Shown in pieces: positions 18,013 to 27,690 of a stretch of DNA of 64,000 bases. The notes beneath the pieces are model-generated. The model ran no database searches, had not been told where the DNA came from, and was given only the letters and a program-made list of their open reading frames with translations. Numbering within the stretch: position 1 is the stretch's first letter; every line of letters starts with the position of its first letter. The DNA comes from Brevinema_A sp051649245 (GTDB lineage Bacteria; Spirochaetota; Brevinematia; Brevinematales; Brevinemataceae). Where the stretch lies: the NCBI GenBank assembly GCA_051649245.1, contig JBOFGS010000012.1, positions 164,518 through 228,517 of the forward strand, given 5' to 3'. Position numbers and translations under genes: made by a program.

Positions 18013-19284
18013 CTATCTCATAATTAATTGTGAACGATCACTACCATTAGAAATCATTGAAATACGACAGTTGATTAATTCTTCAATACGATAGATAAGT
18101 TTTTGTGCATTTAGTGGAAGTTCTTTGAAAGAACGACATTTTGAAATGTCTTCATCCCACCCAGCAAGTGTTTCATAAATTGGTAAAGCAATATTATTAT
18201 GGTTAATATCAGCAGGAATGTATTTTATTTCTTGACCATTGATTTCATAAGCGGTACAAATATTTATTTCTTTAAGACCTGTTAGTACATCTATCTTGGT
18301 TAATGCAATGTCTGTTAATCCATTCAATTCTACAGAATGTTTGACGACAACCGTATCCAACCATCCACAGCGTCTTGGGCGACCTGTTGTTGAGCCGTAT
18401 TCAGCTCCTTTTTCACGAAGCCACTCCCCTTGATCATTTTTTAGTTCACTGATAAATGGTCCTTCACCAACACGTGTAGCATATGCTTTACAAACACCAA
18501 TGACTCTATCAATATGTTTGGGTGCTATTCCTGAACCAACACAAGCTCCAGCAGCTGTAGGTGATGATGAGGTAACATAAGGGTAATGCCCATAATCAAT
18601 ATCTAACATAGATGCTTGTGATCCTTCTAGAAGGATCGTGTGGTTTGAAGAGAGTACCATATGTAGATATTCTTCAACATTTGTTATACGTGGTCTGATT
18701 TGAAGTGCCATATCCATATAATCTTCGTATATTTTTTCAAAAGATAAAGCATTATGATTAAAAATTTTAGTTAAAATTTGATTTTTGATAAAAAGAACTC
18801 GAGTAAGTTTTTCTTTAAAAAGTTTTGGATTTAATAAATCTCCTACGCGAAGACCGATACGTTCAAATTTGTCACTATAACAAGGTCCGATACCACGTTT
18901 TGTCGTACCAATTTTATTTTCACCTTTGAACTGTTCCCAAAGTTGATCTAAGAGAACATGGTACGGCATAATTAAATGTGCACGTTCACTTATTAATACA
19001 TGGTCAGTATTAATTCCACGTTGTTCGAGATTGTCAATTTCTTTGAGAAATACAGCTGGGTCAATAACAACACCGGCTCCAAGAAGGCATTTACTATTTT
19101 GGTGTAGTACACCTGATGGTAACAAATGTAGGATGAATTTTTCGCCACCAACATGAACCGTATGACCAGCATTATTCCCACCACCAAATCTTACGACACA
19201 ATCAATGTTATATCCTAAGCTGTCAATGATCTTCCCTTTTCCTTCATCACCCCATTGGGTTCCAACAATAATATTTGCAGGCAT
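18013..19284 (-). CDS. purA: adenylosuccinate synthetase PurA
   Basis: Couples GTP hydrolysis to IMP + aspartate, giving adenylosuccinate. GTQWGDEGKGK (8-18) is the GTP/IMP P-loop, GGGNNAGHTV is nearby, and GTTKRGIGPCYSDK and GRPRRCGWLD are conserved catalytic and specificity stretches. It is 423 residues long, the first gene of purA-purB. The 5' leader carries a promoter-proximal terminator-like hairpin (19329-19363). Confidence 0.97.
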   Translation of the reverse strand: MPANIIVGTQWGDEGKGKIIDSLGYNIDCVVRFGGGNNAGHTVHVGGEKFILHLLPSGVLHQNSKCLLGAGVVIDPAVFLKEIDNLEQRGINTDHVLISERAHLIMPYHVLLDQLWEQFKGENKIGTTKRGIGPCYSDKFERIGLRVGDLLNPKLFKEKLTRVLFIKNQILTKIFNHNALSFEKIYEDYMDMALQIRPRITNVEEYLHMVLSSNHTILLEGSQASMLDIDYGHYPYVTSSSPTAAGACVGSGIAPKHIDRVIGVCKAYATRVGEGPFISELKNDQGEWLREKGAEYGSTTGRPRRCGWLDTVVVKHSVELNGLTDIALTKIDVLTGLKEINICTAYEINGQEIKYIPADINHNNIALPIYETLAGWDEDISKCRSFKELPLNAQKLIYRIEELINCRISMISNGSDRSQLIMR

Positions 19285-19328
19285 ATTTATTTCCTTAATA
19301 TAATTAATCCATATCTAATCTAATTATC

Positions 19329-19363
19329 AAAAAAAAAAACGATGACAAATTACATCGCTTTTT
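19329..19363 (-). promoter_or_regulatory. candidate transcription attenuator in the purA leader
   Basis: Read on the minus strand, a CGATG/CATCG hairpin flanked by an A-run is followed by 11 consecutive T. It begins only about 10-15 nt after the expected transcription start and ends about 45 nt before purA. No other minus-strand gene precedes it that it could serve, because the NhaC gene has its own terminator at 20204. Regulation by this element is inference. Confidence 0.55.
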
Positions 19364-19374
19364 TTTGTCTTTTT

Positions 19375-19402
19375 ATTATACTATATTTTCTGAAAATTTC
19401 AA
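19375..19402 (-). promoter_or_regulatory. promoter of purA-purB
   Basis: Minus strand: TTGAAA (19402-19397), a 16-bp spacer and TATAAT (19380-19375). The attenuator-like hairpin lies immediately downstream. Confidence 0.7.
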
Positions 19403-19624
19403 TACTATTTTTAAAGATATTTTTTTATATAGGGAAAAAATATTGTTGTGATCATACAATCATACTACATAGTATTTTTTATAATTTGACAAGATGATTA
19501 ATTATTTATTATAATATTAATTAACTATGTATTTTACTTGTTGAATTTTATATAAGTTTATAAGTTCTTTATAGCTATTAAATCGCATTTATTTTTACGT
19601 CGATTTAATGATGGAGATATTCAC

Positions 19625-20176
19625 ATGAAAAATTTTATCTTTTTTCTGATTCTTTTAGTGCCTGTTTTTTCATATACTATTGATGATGATCTCATAGAAG
19701 AACAAGACTCCTTTTCTGTTTGGATTAGTTTAGAACCTCAATTAGGTGCGATTGATAAAAAATTATTTGCTACAATGGGTTCTTCTATGGGTATCAGTAT
19801 TCATGGATTTGCACTAGGTGCTGGGCTTCATGGTAGTTATCTTTTTGATGGTAAAACTGCCACACTAGGTGCAGATCTTATTAATATCATTTATGGTGGT
19901 GCCATTATTGGTTATAACACTCCTACTTTAGACGGTCTTGTGGGTATGCGTTTTCATGTTTTATTAGGATATGCGACACTTGCTAATGACGTAATGAAAT
20001 CCGGATACTTTACTGTAGCCCCTAGTGTATATCTTGATTTTCATCTTATGGAGAACTTTGTATTAAGTGCCGGTTTTACATATCGTTATTTTCATAATGC
20101 TGATCGAGCTTATGGTTTTTCAAAACCTGAAAACACTCTTGCTGCGATTATCGGTTTATCATGGATGAGTGATTAA
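19625..20176 (+). CDS. exported beta-rich protein, probable small outer-membrane protein
   Basis: A 183-residue protein with signal peptide MKNFIFFLILLVPVFSYT. The mature part has alternating hydrophobic/polar strands rich in Gly, Tyr and aromatic residues (GAGLHGSYLFDG, LSAGFTYRYFHN), and the tail IIGLSWMSD ends shortly after an aromatic, as in small beta-barrels. No named family is recognised. GGAG lies 8 nt upstream of the ATG. Confidence 0.65.
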   Translation: MKNFIFFLILLVPVFSYTIDDDLIEEQDSFSVWISLEPQLGAIDKKLFATMGSSMGISIHGFALGAGLHGSYLFDGKTATLGADLINIIYGGAIIGYNTPTLDGLVGMRFHVLLGYATLANDVMKSGYFTVAPSVYLDFHLMENFVLSAGFTYRYFHNADRAYGFSKPENTLAAIIGLSWMSD

Positions 20177-20203
20177 TATCAGTAATGTTAATAAGTTGAT
20201 TAA

Positions 20204-20231
20204 AAAAAGCCAAGTATATACTTGGCTTTTT
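20204..20231. terminator. bidirectional terminator
   Basis: A self-complementary AAAAAGCCAAG stem with T-run, lying between convergent genes (19625+ and 20245-). Confidence 0.85.
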
Positions 20232-20244
20232 GATTAATATTATT

Positions 20245-21906
20245 TTATATGGAATCTGCTGTTTTTCCAAAAATCTTCATGACGATGAACATAATTCCAA
20301 ATAACAAAGCGTAGACAATAAATAACGGAGCTTTTGATACCATTGTAAATAGTAACGCAATAATAGATAATCCTCCAACAAATAAAGCATAGGGCATCTG
20401 TGTTTCAACGTGATTGATCATAGGACATCCTGATCCTACAGAAGACAGTATGGTACTATCTGAAATAGGAGAACAATGATCTCCAAACACAGCTCCTGCC
20501 AATACAGCACTACCTGTTGCGATCATAATAGTTGGGTCATTTTGAGAGAGTGCATGTGCTAAAGGAATCGCCAAAGGCATTAAGATACCCATCGTACCAT
20601 AAGATGTTCCTGTTGCAAAGGAAATAATCATACCAATAACAAAAATTAACGCAGGTAAGATTTGAGGTACAATGACTCCGTCTAATAAATGAACTAAGAA
20701 ATAATTTGTACCAAGAGTTTTGATGATAGCAGAGATTGACCAAGATAAAATCAGAGTCAGTCCTGCTGTTCCAAAGAGACTTTTTGCTCCTGTTAACCAT
20801 GCATCTAATGTTTCATGAAACGTCATTGTTTTTGATAAAACAGTCATCAAAAATGCAACAATCGTTGCTAATAAAGCCGCTTGGAAGATCACAAAACTAG
20901 CACTTGATGCTCCTAATATCTCTATGAGCAAATCGTATCCTTGTAGTTGAGTGAACAAATCTGGATTTTTAGCAAGAAGACCTTTTTTCCCTTCTACATA
21001 AAATCCCAATATAGCTACAACAATCAATACTACCAACGGTACAATAGCATTCCAAGGATTGAGATTGATATTGCTTTTAGGTTCTAAAGAATTTTGTTCT
21101 ATTTCTGTTTCTGAACGATTGATGATTCCTTTGAAAGCTTGTCGCTCAGCTTTAAGCATGGGACCAAAATCTCTTCTCATAAATGCTGTCATTAATACAA
21201 ATCCAAGCATTAAAATATTATAAAAACGATAAGGGATTGTTTGTAGGAATATATTGTAAATATTTGTTTCAGGCTGACCAATGATCGTGTACGCACTTTG
21301 GATGGTACTAAGTTCAAATCCAATCCATGTCGAGATTAATGCAATAGAAGCAACTGGTGCTGCTGTGGCATCTACAATAAATGCTAATTTTTCACGAGAT
21401 ACATTTAGTTTATCAGTAACAGGACGCATCACAGACCCTGCAATCAACGCATTTGCGTAGTCATCAAAAAAAATGAATATGCCTAGTACCCAGCTTAGTA
21501 ACTGAGCAGAACGTGGCGAATGTGCTTTTGCTGCGATTTTTTCAGCAACAGATTTAGCTCCACCATTCCGACCAATCACTGCAATTAAGCCCCCAATAGT
21601 TATAACTTGCATAATAATTCCTGCACTAAAACTACTGTTCAAAGAAGATACAATTGTTTTAGGTACTGTGGTAAAACTTGATATTAATTTCATAATATGA
21701 AATCCATCAGCGAGACCTAAGATAATGGCACCGGACCATAATCCTATAAATAATGATATAATCACTTGTCGTGTTAAAAAAGCTAATGTAATCGCTAACA
21801 TAGGGGGGATCAATGTTAGGAATCCCAATTGCTCTGCAGTTGCTTTAGGATCTTGTCCCCACATGATCATAGGACATAACATAATTGTTAATAGTAAATA
21901 TCTCAT
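20245..21906 (-). CDS. nhaC: NhaC-family Na+/H+ antiporter
   Basis: A 553-residue, about 12-TM inner-membrane transporter. FFDDYANALIAGSVMRP and FGDHCSPISDSTILSSVGSGC are characteristic of the NhaC superfamily ion-binding regions. The first 18 residues look like an N-terminal hydrophobic leader (LLLTIMLCPMIMWGQ), as in NhaC homologues of anaerobes. Related members exchange malate/lactate or arginine/ornithine, so substrate assignment by homology is provisional. AAGGAG precedes the ATG. Confidence 0.85.
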   Translation of the reverse strand: MRYLLLTIMLCPMIMWGQDPKATAEQLGFLTLIPPMLAITLAFLTRQVIISLFIGLWSGAIILGLADGFHIMKLISSFTTVPKTIVSSLNSSFSAGIIMQVITIGGLIAVIGRNGGAKSVAEKIAAKAHSPRSAQLLSWVLGIFIFFDDYANALIAGSVMRPVTDKLNVSREKLAFIVDATAAPVASIALISTWIGFELSTIQSAYTIIGQPETNIYNIFLQTIPYRFYNILMLGFVLMTAFMRRDFGPMLKAERQAFKGIINRSETEIEQNSLEPKSNINLNPWNAIVPLVVLIVVAILGFYVEGKKGLLAKNPDLFTQLQGYDLLIEILGASSASFVIFQAALLATIVAFLMTVLSKTMTFHETLDAWLTGAKSLFGTAGLTLILSWSISAIIKTLGTNYFLVHLLDGVIVPQILPALIFVIGMIISFATGTSYGTMGILMPLAIPLAHALSQNDPTIMIATGSAVLAGAVFGDHCSPISDSTILSSVGSGCPMINHVETQMPYALFVGGLSIIALLFTMVSKAPLFIVYALLFGIMFIVMKIFGKTADSI

Positions 21907-22124
21907 TTAATCTTCTCCTTAGTATGTGTTGCTATCCTAATAATTTACCATATTAACACATAGTATCGCATTTTTTTTTATTTATTGCAATTTTATAACT
22001 CTTCTTTATTTATAATAATTAGTTAAATATCATTAATCAATAAAGAATACTTGATATAATTGCTTTAATCTTAATAATGTTATTTAAATCCATATTTCTA
22101 TTGTTTTAGTTACGAAAAACAATC

Positions 22125-22152
22125 TTGCATTTTTTGTTATTTGTGCTATAAT
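22125..22152 (+). promoter_or_regulatory. promoter of the symporter gene with a long leader
   Basis: TTGCAT (22125-22130), a 16-bp spacer and TATAAT (22147-22152). A transcript from here has about 275 nt before the start codon. The 21907-22436 gap otherwise holds no gene; a hairpin within the leader is listed separately. Confidence 0.55.
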
Positions 22153-22335
22153 TTATACTATAATACTCTTGTTTTTGATCAATGTAGTAAACTTTTTTTT
22201 ATTTGTGCTGAAAATTTAATCAGTAAATGATCGTGATCAAATAAAAAAAATTTCCCAAATTATATGCTGAGTATCATCCTTCAAAAGAGATACGCAACTT
22301 ATTTATTATTTTGGTAGGAAAATCTAGTTGAAATC

Positions 22336-22385
22336 AGACATAAATGTTCGTAAAACATATTTTAGATCATTATGTCTTTATTTTT
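22336..22385 (+). promoter_or_regulatory. leader hairpin upstream of the SLC1-type symporter
   Basis: AGACATAA (22336-22343) pairs with TTATGTCT (22370-22377). A smaller ATGTT/AACAT hairpin is nested inside and a T-rich stretch follows, resembling a weak terminator about 55 nt before the ATG. No known riboswitch consensus was recognised. Confidence 0.35.
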
Positions 22386-22436
22386 CAAAATTGTATTTTA
22401 AAGTAAGTTATAAGATATTTGTTAAGGAGTAATATC

Positions 22437-23849
22437 ATGTTAAATAGTTCGTTATTTGTTAATTTTCTGTCTCTTTCTGAACCTATGACATTTTTTACAA
22501 TAGCATTGTTAGGAGTGACGTTTTTTATTATTAACGCGTTAGAAAAGAAAAAAATTGATTTTTCACTCAGAATGATGGCAGGTCTTATCCTCGGAATATT
22601 ATTAGGTTTTGGGCTTCAAGCAATAGCACAATTTCCTGACTCAGATACAATCGCAAATACTACTTGGATTCAAGAAACTATTGTTTGGTATGGATTATTT
22701 GGACGAGCTTTTATTGGTTTTTTAAGAATGTTGGTTATCCCCATCATTCTTGTGTCAATGATTCGTGTTATTATCAATCTTCAATCCGGTTTAAATATTA
22801 AGTCCTTAATCCAAAAAACATTGTTTTGGCTTTTATTAACAACAGGTATATCAGCTGTTGTGGGAATAGTACTGTCTCTAATCGTAAATCTAGGTATGAC
22901 ACTTGAAGTACAAGAAACAAATCGTCAAGCAAGAGAAGTTAAAAATATCGTTGAAGTTCTTGTTGGTTTAATCCCTGTAAATCCTGTGGCTGCAATGACT
23001 CAAGATAATGTTGTAGCCGTGGTTATTTTTTCATCAATGATAGGTTCTGCAGCTCGTTTTATGCGTACTAAAGAAAAATATAAATCAAATATGGATTTGT
23101 TCGCAAATATCATAGAAGCATCTTACAACATTATCATGTCGATGGCAATGACTGTCATTAAATTTATGCCTTACGGTGTGGTGGCTCTCATGTCAAGAAC
23201 CTTGATATCTTATGGATTATCTGCATTAAACGATGCATTGATTTTTATTATTTTGGTTTATGTTTCTTCTCTTATTATGTTAGTCGTTTATTTTGTGATT
23301 ATTATGATGCATGGATTGAATCCTGTCGTCTTCTTTAAAAAATGCACAGCAGCGTGGTTGATGGCATTTTCAAGCAGATCGTCTGTAGGATCTCTACCTA
23401 TGACTATTTCGACATTAGAACATCGTCTTGGTGTGAATAACAGCACGGCAAATTTTGTTGCTTCTTTAGGTTCTACAGCAGGGATGAATGGTTGTGCGGG
23501 TTATTTCCCTGCAATGGTTGCTGTTTTAGTAGGAACAGCTGTTGGTGTTCCTATGAATGCTGATTTCTTTATTATGGTTGTTGTGGTTGCGGTACTTGGC
23601 TCTTTAGGTATTGCTGGGATTCCAGGATCAGCAACAATGGCAGCATCGATTATGTTGTCTGGTATTGGATTAAGCCAACATTTTGGTCTATTAGCTATTG
23701 TATTAGCTATTGATCCTATTATTGATATGGCAAGAACAATGATCAATGTTGCGGGTGCGATGGCTTCGGCTGTTTGTGTAGATAAAGAACTTGGTTCTCT
23801 CGATGAAAAATTATATAATGATATGTCTGCTGGTATTGTTGAAGAATAA
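22437..23849 (+). CDS. dicarboxylate/amino-acid:cation symporter (SLC1/DAACS family), possibly cystine (TcyP-like)
   Basis: A 470-residue membrane transporter with the SLC1 re-entrant-loop serine motif (SSRSSVGSLPMT) and the TM7/TM8 region (NFVASLGSTAGMNGCAGY). AAGGAG at 22424-22429 selects the ATG at 22437 over an upstream in-frame TTG. The serine-loop form and downstream disulfide-reducing enzymes suggest L-cystine uptake, but glutamate/aspartate or dicarboxylate uptake cannot be excluded from sequence alone. It is followed 17 bp later by CoA-disulfide reductase, indicating an operon. Confidence 0.85.
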   Translation: MLNSSLFVNFLSLSEPMTFFTIALLGVTFFIINALEKKKIDFSLRMMAGLILGILLGFGLQAIAQFPDSDTIANTTWIQETIVWYGLFGRAFIGFLRMLVIPIILVSMIRVIINLQSGLNIKSLIQKTLFWLLLTTGISAVVGIVLSLIVNLGMTLEVQETNRQAREVKNIVEVLVGLIPVNPVAAMTQDNVVAVVIFSSMIGSAARFMRTKEKYKSNMDLFANIIEASYNIIMSMAMTVIKFMPYGVVALMSRTLISYGLSALNDALIFIILVYVSSLIMLVVYFVIIMMHGLNPVVFFKKCTAAWLMAFSSRSSVGSLPMTISTLEHRLGVNNSTANFVASLGSTAGMNGCAGYFPAMVAVLVGTAVGVPMNADFFIMVVVVAVLGSLGIAGIPGSATMAASIMLSGIGLSQHFGLLAIVLAIDPIIDMARTMINVAGAMASAVCVDKELGSLDEKLYNDMSAGIVEE

Positions 23850-23866
23850 ATAAAAAAGTAGGAAAA

Positions 23867-25198
23867 ATGATGAATATAATTATTGCTGGTGGCAATGCTA
23901 CAGGTATGTCTGCTGCTACTCGTTTACGTAAAAATATGCCTGATGCACGTATTATTGTTTTTGAAAAAGGAGATCTCGTGTCTTTTGGGGCATGTGGACT
24001 TCCCTATTATGTGGGTGATGAGTTTTCTGATCCTGATGAGATGATTGTCAAATCTGTAGAAGCATTTCAAAAATTAAATATCGATGTTCGATTGTTTCAT
24101 GAGGTTATCAGCGTTGATTCAGATAAAAAAACGATTCATGTTAAAAATACACAAACAAACGAAAAATTGACAATGCAGTATGATAAATTTTTAATTTCAA
24201 CTGGTGCTGTACCTGTTATCCCAAATATTCCAGGTATTGATTTACAAGGGGTACATACCTTGACCAAAATCGAAGATGGTATTGCGATTAAAAAATCATT
24301 AGATAATGTACAAAATGTTGTTATTATTGGTGCTGGGTTTATTGGTTTGGAAATTGCTGAAGCAATGTTACACCAAGGTAAAAAAGTGACCTTAATTGAG
24401 AGAGCTTCTCGTATAAGTGAACGTGTTTTTGATCTCGAAATGACCGAGCGTCTTGAATCTTTTGTGAAAAAATCAGGTGTCGATCTTTATGTTGATGAAG
24501 AAGTTCAATCAATCATAGGTCAAGGATCTGTAAAAGCCGTCAAGACTAATAAAGGTGAATATAAAGCCGATCTTGTGATCGTAGCCATAGGTTTTCGACC
24601 TACAACGACATGGCTTAAATCATCCAGCATTAATATGCTTCCAAATGGAGCTATTATTATTGATGATCAATGTCAAACATCTGTTTCGGATATCTTTGCC
24701 GGTGGTGACTGTGCAACCGTTAAAAATGCTGTTCATAATGGAGATAGCTATATTCCTTTGGCAACAAGTGCTAACAAATTAGGACGTCTCTTGGGTGATA
24801 TTATTGCAGGTAAAAAAGTCTCATTCCAAGGCACTTTAGGATCTGCTGCTCTTCGTTTTAAAGATTTTGAAATAGCACGTACCGGACTCAGTGAACATGA
24901 AGCACAATCAAACAATATCAATTACAAGATAAATGTCATTAAAGATTACAATCATACAAGTTACGTTGCTGGAAAAACAGAAATTGTCTTGAAATATATC
25001 TATGATAAAAATACAAGAGTTTTGTTAGGTGCACAAATTTGTGGAGGCAGTGGAGCAGCATTACGTATTGATGCACTAGCTGTAGCTATTTTCTCAAAGA
25101 TGACGGTAGATACACTTGGGATGATGGATTTTATGTATGCTCCGCCATTTTCTCGCACGTGGGATATTATGAATATTGCCGGTAATACAGCAAAATAA
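23867..25198 (+). CDS. cdr: CoA-disulfide reductase / NADH oxidase-family flavoprotein
   Basis: Reduces CoA disulfide with NAD(P)H, using a single catalytic cysteine: C43 in SFGACGLPYYVG, the CoADR hallmark. FAD motif GGNATGMSAA is at 8-17; the second dinucleotide motif IIGAGFIGLEIAE is near 155; the C-terminal dimerisation domain ends YAPPFSRTWD. 443 residues. Two consecutive ATGs (23867, 23870) are possible starts. It probably maintains CoA-SH as the main small thiol, fitting cystine import by the upstream gene. Confidence 0.9.
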   Translation: MMNIIIAGGNATGMSAATRLRKNMPDARIIVFEKGDLVSFGACGLPYYVGDEFSDPDEMIVKSVEAFQKLNIDVRLFHEVISVDSDKKTIHVKNTQTNEKLTMQYDKFLISTGAVPVIPNIPGIDLQGVHTLTKIEDGIAIKKSLDNVQNVVIIGAGFIGLEIAEAMLHQGKKVTLIERASRISERVFDLEMTERLESFVKKSGVDLYVDEEVQSIIGQGSVKAVKTNKGEYKADLVIVAIGFRPTTTWLKSSSINMLPNGAIIIDDQCQTSVSDIFAGGDCATVKNAVHNGDSYIPLATSANKLGRLLGDIIAGKKVSFQGTLGSAALRFKDFEIARTGLSEHEAQSNNINYKINVIKDYNHTSYVAGKTEIVLKYIYDKNTRVLLGAQICGGSGAALRIDALAVAIFSKMTVDTLGMMDFMYAPPFSRTWDIMNIAGNTAK

Positions 25199-25229
25199 TT
25201 TATTTATTATTCAATGAAGGAGTATATTT

Positions 25230-25988
25230 ATGAATCAATTTATTCATACTATGCATAACAGATACAGTGTCAGAAAATTTAATTCTTCAAAACAAATTCC
25301 TACGGATATTTTAAATCAAATCCTTAACGCAGGAAGACAAGCTCCAAATTACATTAATGGACAACAATATTCTATTATTCTTATTGATGACGAATCAAAA
25401 AAAGAAAGACTTGTAGAACTCACAATGCCAAGTTCCGGTCATCCGATGTCTTTTATCAAGAAAGCTCCCATTTTTTTGTTATTTGTCATGGATTTTCACA
25501 AGATTAATGAAATGATGAAACTTCAAAATACAGAAATGCATGTTCAAGACACCTTGGAATCTTTGATGATAGGTACTGTTGATATTGGTATTGCCGCAGA
25601 AGCTATTTCAGCTGCAGCCGAATCTCTTGGTCTTGGTACGGTAATGGTAGGTGCTGTTCGTCGTTCAACAGAAGAAGTGATTAAATTATTTAACCTACCA
25701 AAATATACCTTTCCTATTTTAGGATTATCTCTTGGTTATCCATCAGATGATATCTCAACAGAGATCAATCCTCGTCTTCCTTTAGAAACATTAGTTCATA
25801 AAAACACCTACCATCTTGCTGATTTTAAGACAATTGTAACAGATTATAATAAAATCACAGAAACACGTTTTTCCTCACGAGGTATGGAAGGAACAGATTG
25901 GAGTAAATTTGTTTCAGGATTTTTTAATAAACCTGTATTTCCCAATATATCTTCTGTTTATCAATCTCAAGGATTTAAATTGAACTAA
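25230..25988 (+). CDS. FMN-dependent nitroreductase family protein (NfsA-like)
   Basis: A 252-residue protein with the nitroreductase N-terminus HNRYSVRKFNSSKQIP and a flavin-binding region. It has the NfsA/FRP-type long C-terminus ending near SRGMEGTDWSKFVSGFF. It would reduce nitroaromatics, quinones or flavins with NAD(P)H. AAGGAG lies 8 nt upstream. It is the last gene of the symporter-cdr cluster (31 bp gap). The true substrate is unknown. Confidence 0.85.
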   Translation: MNQFIHTMHNRYSVRKFNSSKQIPTDILNQILNAGRQAPNYINGQQYSIILIDDESKKERLVELTMPSSGHPMSFIKKAPIFLLFVMDFHKINEMMKLQNTEMHVQDTLESLMIGTVDIGIAAEAISAAAESLGLGTVMVGAVRRSTEEVIKLFNLPKYTFPILGLSLGYPSDDISTEINPRLPLETLVHKNTYHLADFKTIVTDYNKITETRFSSRGMEGTDWSKFVSGFFNKPVFPNISSVYQSQGFKLN

Positions 25989-26107
25989 ATTATTAAATAT
26001 TAAAGACTTATCATGTGTTTTACATTAAAAATTTATGACTCGTAAATATTCAATCTAGATACTCTGATTAGGGTAGTTGTCTAATAAAAATTATATGATT
26101 AAAGGTA

Positions 26108-26136
26108 TTGACTTTTATTATATATTATAAAATAAT
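26108..26136 (+). promoter_or_regulatory. probable promoter of the suf operon
   Basis: TTGACT (26108-26113), a 17-bp AT-only spacer and AATAAT (26131-26136), 62 bp upstream of sufB. No IscR- or SufR-like operator was recognised. Confidence 0.5.
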
Positions 26137-26197
26137 ATGTAATAAAAGTATTTTATATTAATTGAACTAATTTTATAATAGTAAAGGAGAAATATAT

Positions 26198-27643
26198 ATG
26201 AGTGATTCAGCATTGCATGATTTTATGGAACAAGAATATCAATACGGTTTTCGTACCAATGTCGAATCTGATGAAGTACCAATAGGCTTGAACGAAGATA
26301 TGATTAAGCTAATCAGTGAACGAAAAGGTGAGCCGGAGTATATGTTGGAATTTCGTTTAAAGGCGTTTCGTCATTGGTTGACAATGGAAGAGCCTCATTG
26401 GTCACGTGCAGATATGGAACCTATTGATTTTCAAGCGTTACGTTATTATTCTGCACCAAAGAAAAATAGAGCTCCCAAAAGAGAATCATTGGATGAAGTG
26501 GATCCAGAAGTTTTAAAGACATTTGAGCGTCTTGGAATTCCATTAGATGAACAAAAACGTTTAGCAAATGTTGCAGTTGATGCTGTCTTTGATTCTACTT
26601 CTGTTGCGACAACACATCAAAAATTTCTTGCACGATTTGGCATTGTTTTTTGTTCTATTTCTGAGGCAATCAAAGAACATCCTGAACTAATCAAAAAATA
26701 TCTTGGTTCTGTGGTTCCACATACAGATAATTTTTATGCAGCATTGAATTCTGCGGTGTTTACAGACGGTTCATTTTGTTATATTCCTAAAGGTGTTAAA
26801 TGTCCTATGGATTTAAGTACCTATTTTCGTATTAATGCTGTCGATACAGGTCAATTTGAGCGTACGTTGATTGTGGCTGATGAAGGAAGTTTTGTCAATT
26901 ATATCGAGGGTTGTACGGCTCCTCAATTTTCCTCTAACCAACTCCATGCTGCTATTGTTGAAATTGTGGCACTCGAAGATGCCGTAGTCAATTATTCTAC
27001 TGTTCAAAACTGGTTTCCTGGAGACAAAGAAGGTATGGGTGGTGTTTATAACCTTGTTACCAAACGAGGGATTTGTAAAGGCAATCGTTCAAAAATTACT
27101 TGGACACAAATTGAAGTCGGTTCTTCTGTTACTTGGAAGTATCCTTCCGTTATCTTGCAGGGGGATTATACGAGAGGTGAATTTTATTCTGTAGCCTTAA
27201 CTAATAATAAAATGCAAGCTGATACAGGAACAAAAATGATTCATATTGGAAAAGGATCTACTTCTTATATTGTCTCAAAAGGTATTTCAGCAGGAGAAAG
27301 CAGAAATGTTTATCGAGGGCTTGTTGATTTCAAAAAATCTGCAGAAAATGCGAAAAATTTTACGCAATGCGATTCGATGTTGATAGGAGATACTTGTGCA
27401 GCAGTAACTTACCCTTATATTGAAGTAAAAAATCCTACAGCACAAATTGCTCATGAAGCGACAACCAGTCAAATCAGTGCAGAACAAATTTTCTATCTCC
27501 AATCTCGTGGTCTTTCTCAAGAACAAGCTGTATCCTATATTCTTAATGGATTTTGTCAAGAAGTATTCAAACATCTTCCTGCAGAATTTTCAGTAGAAGC
27601 TGTTCGTTTGTTAGAATTGAAGCTTGAAGATTCGATCGGATAG
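26198..27643 (+). CDS. sufB: Fe-S cluster assembly scaffold SufB
   Basis: A core subunit of the SufBC2D scaffold that assembles Fe-S clusters. 481 residues. SSNQLHAAIVEIVALEDA and the C-terminal beta-helix and helical tail (HEATTSQISAEQIFYLQSRG) are diagnostic. The cluster-related cysteine is in YIEGCTAP. AAAGGAG lies 9 nt upstream. First gene of sufBCDSU. Confidence 0.97.
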   Translation: MSDSALHDFMEQEYQYGFRTNVESDEVPIGLNEDMIKLISERKGEPEYMLEFRLKAFRHWLTMEEPHWSRADMEPIDFQALRYYSAPKKNRAPKRESLDEVDPEVLKTFERLGIPLDEQKRLANVAVDAVFDSTSVATTHQKFLARFGIVFCSISEAIKEHPELIKKYLGSVVPHTDNFYAALNSAVFTDGSFCYIPKGVKCPMDLSTYFRINAVDTGQFERTLIVADEGSFVNYIEGCTAPQFSSNQLHAAIVEIVALEDAVVNYSTVQNWFPGDKEGMGGVYNLVTKRGICKGNRSKITWTQIEVGSSVTWKYPSVILQGDYTRGEFYSVALTNNKMQADTGTKMIHIGKGSTSYIVSKGISAGESRNVYRGLVDFKKSAENAKNFTQCDSMLIGDTCAAVTYPYIEVKNPTAQIAHEATTSQISAEQIFYLQSRGLSQEQAVSYILNGFCQEVFKHLPAEFSVEAVRLLELKLEDSIG

Positions 27644-27690
27644 TTTTATTATTTTTATATTATTCAAATTATAATTAAAGGACATAACAT

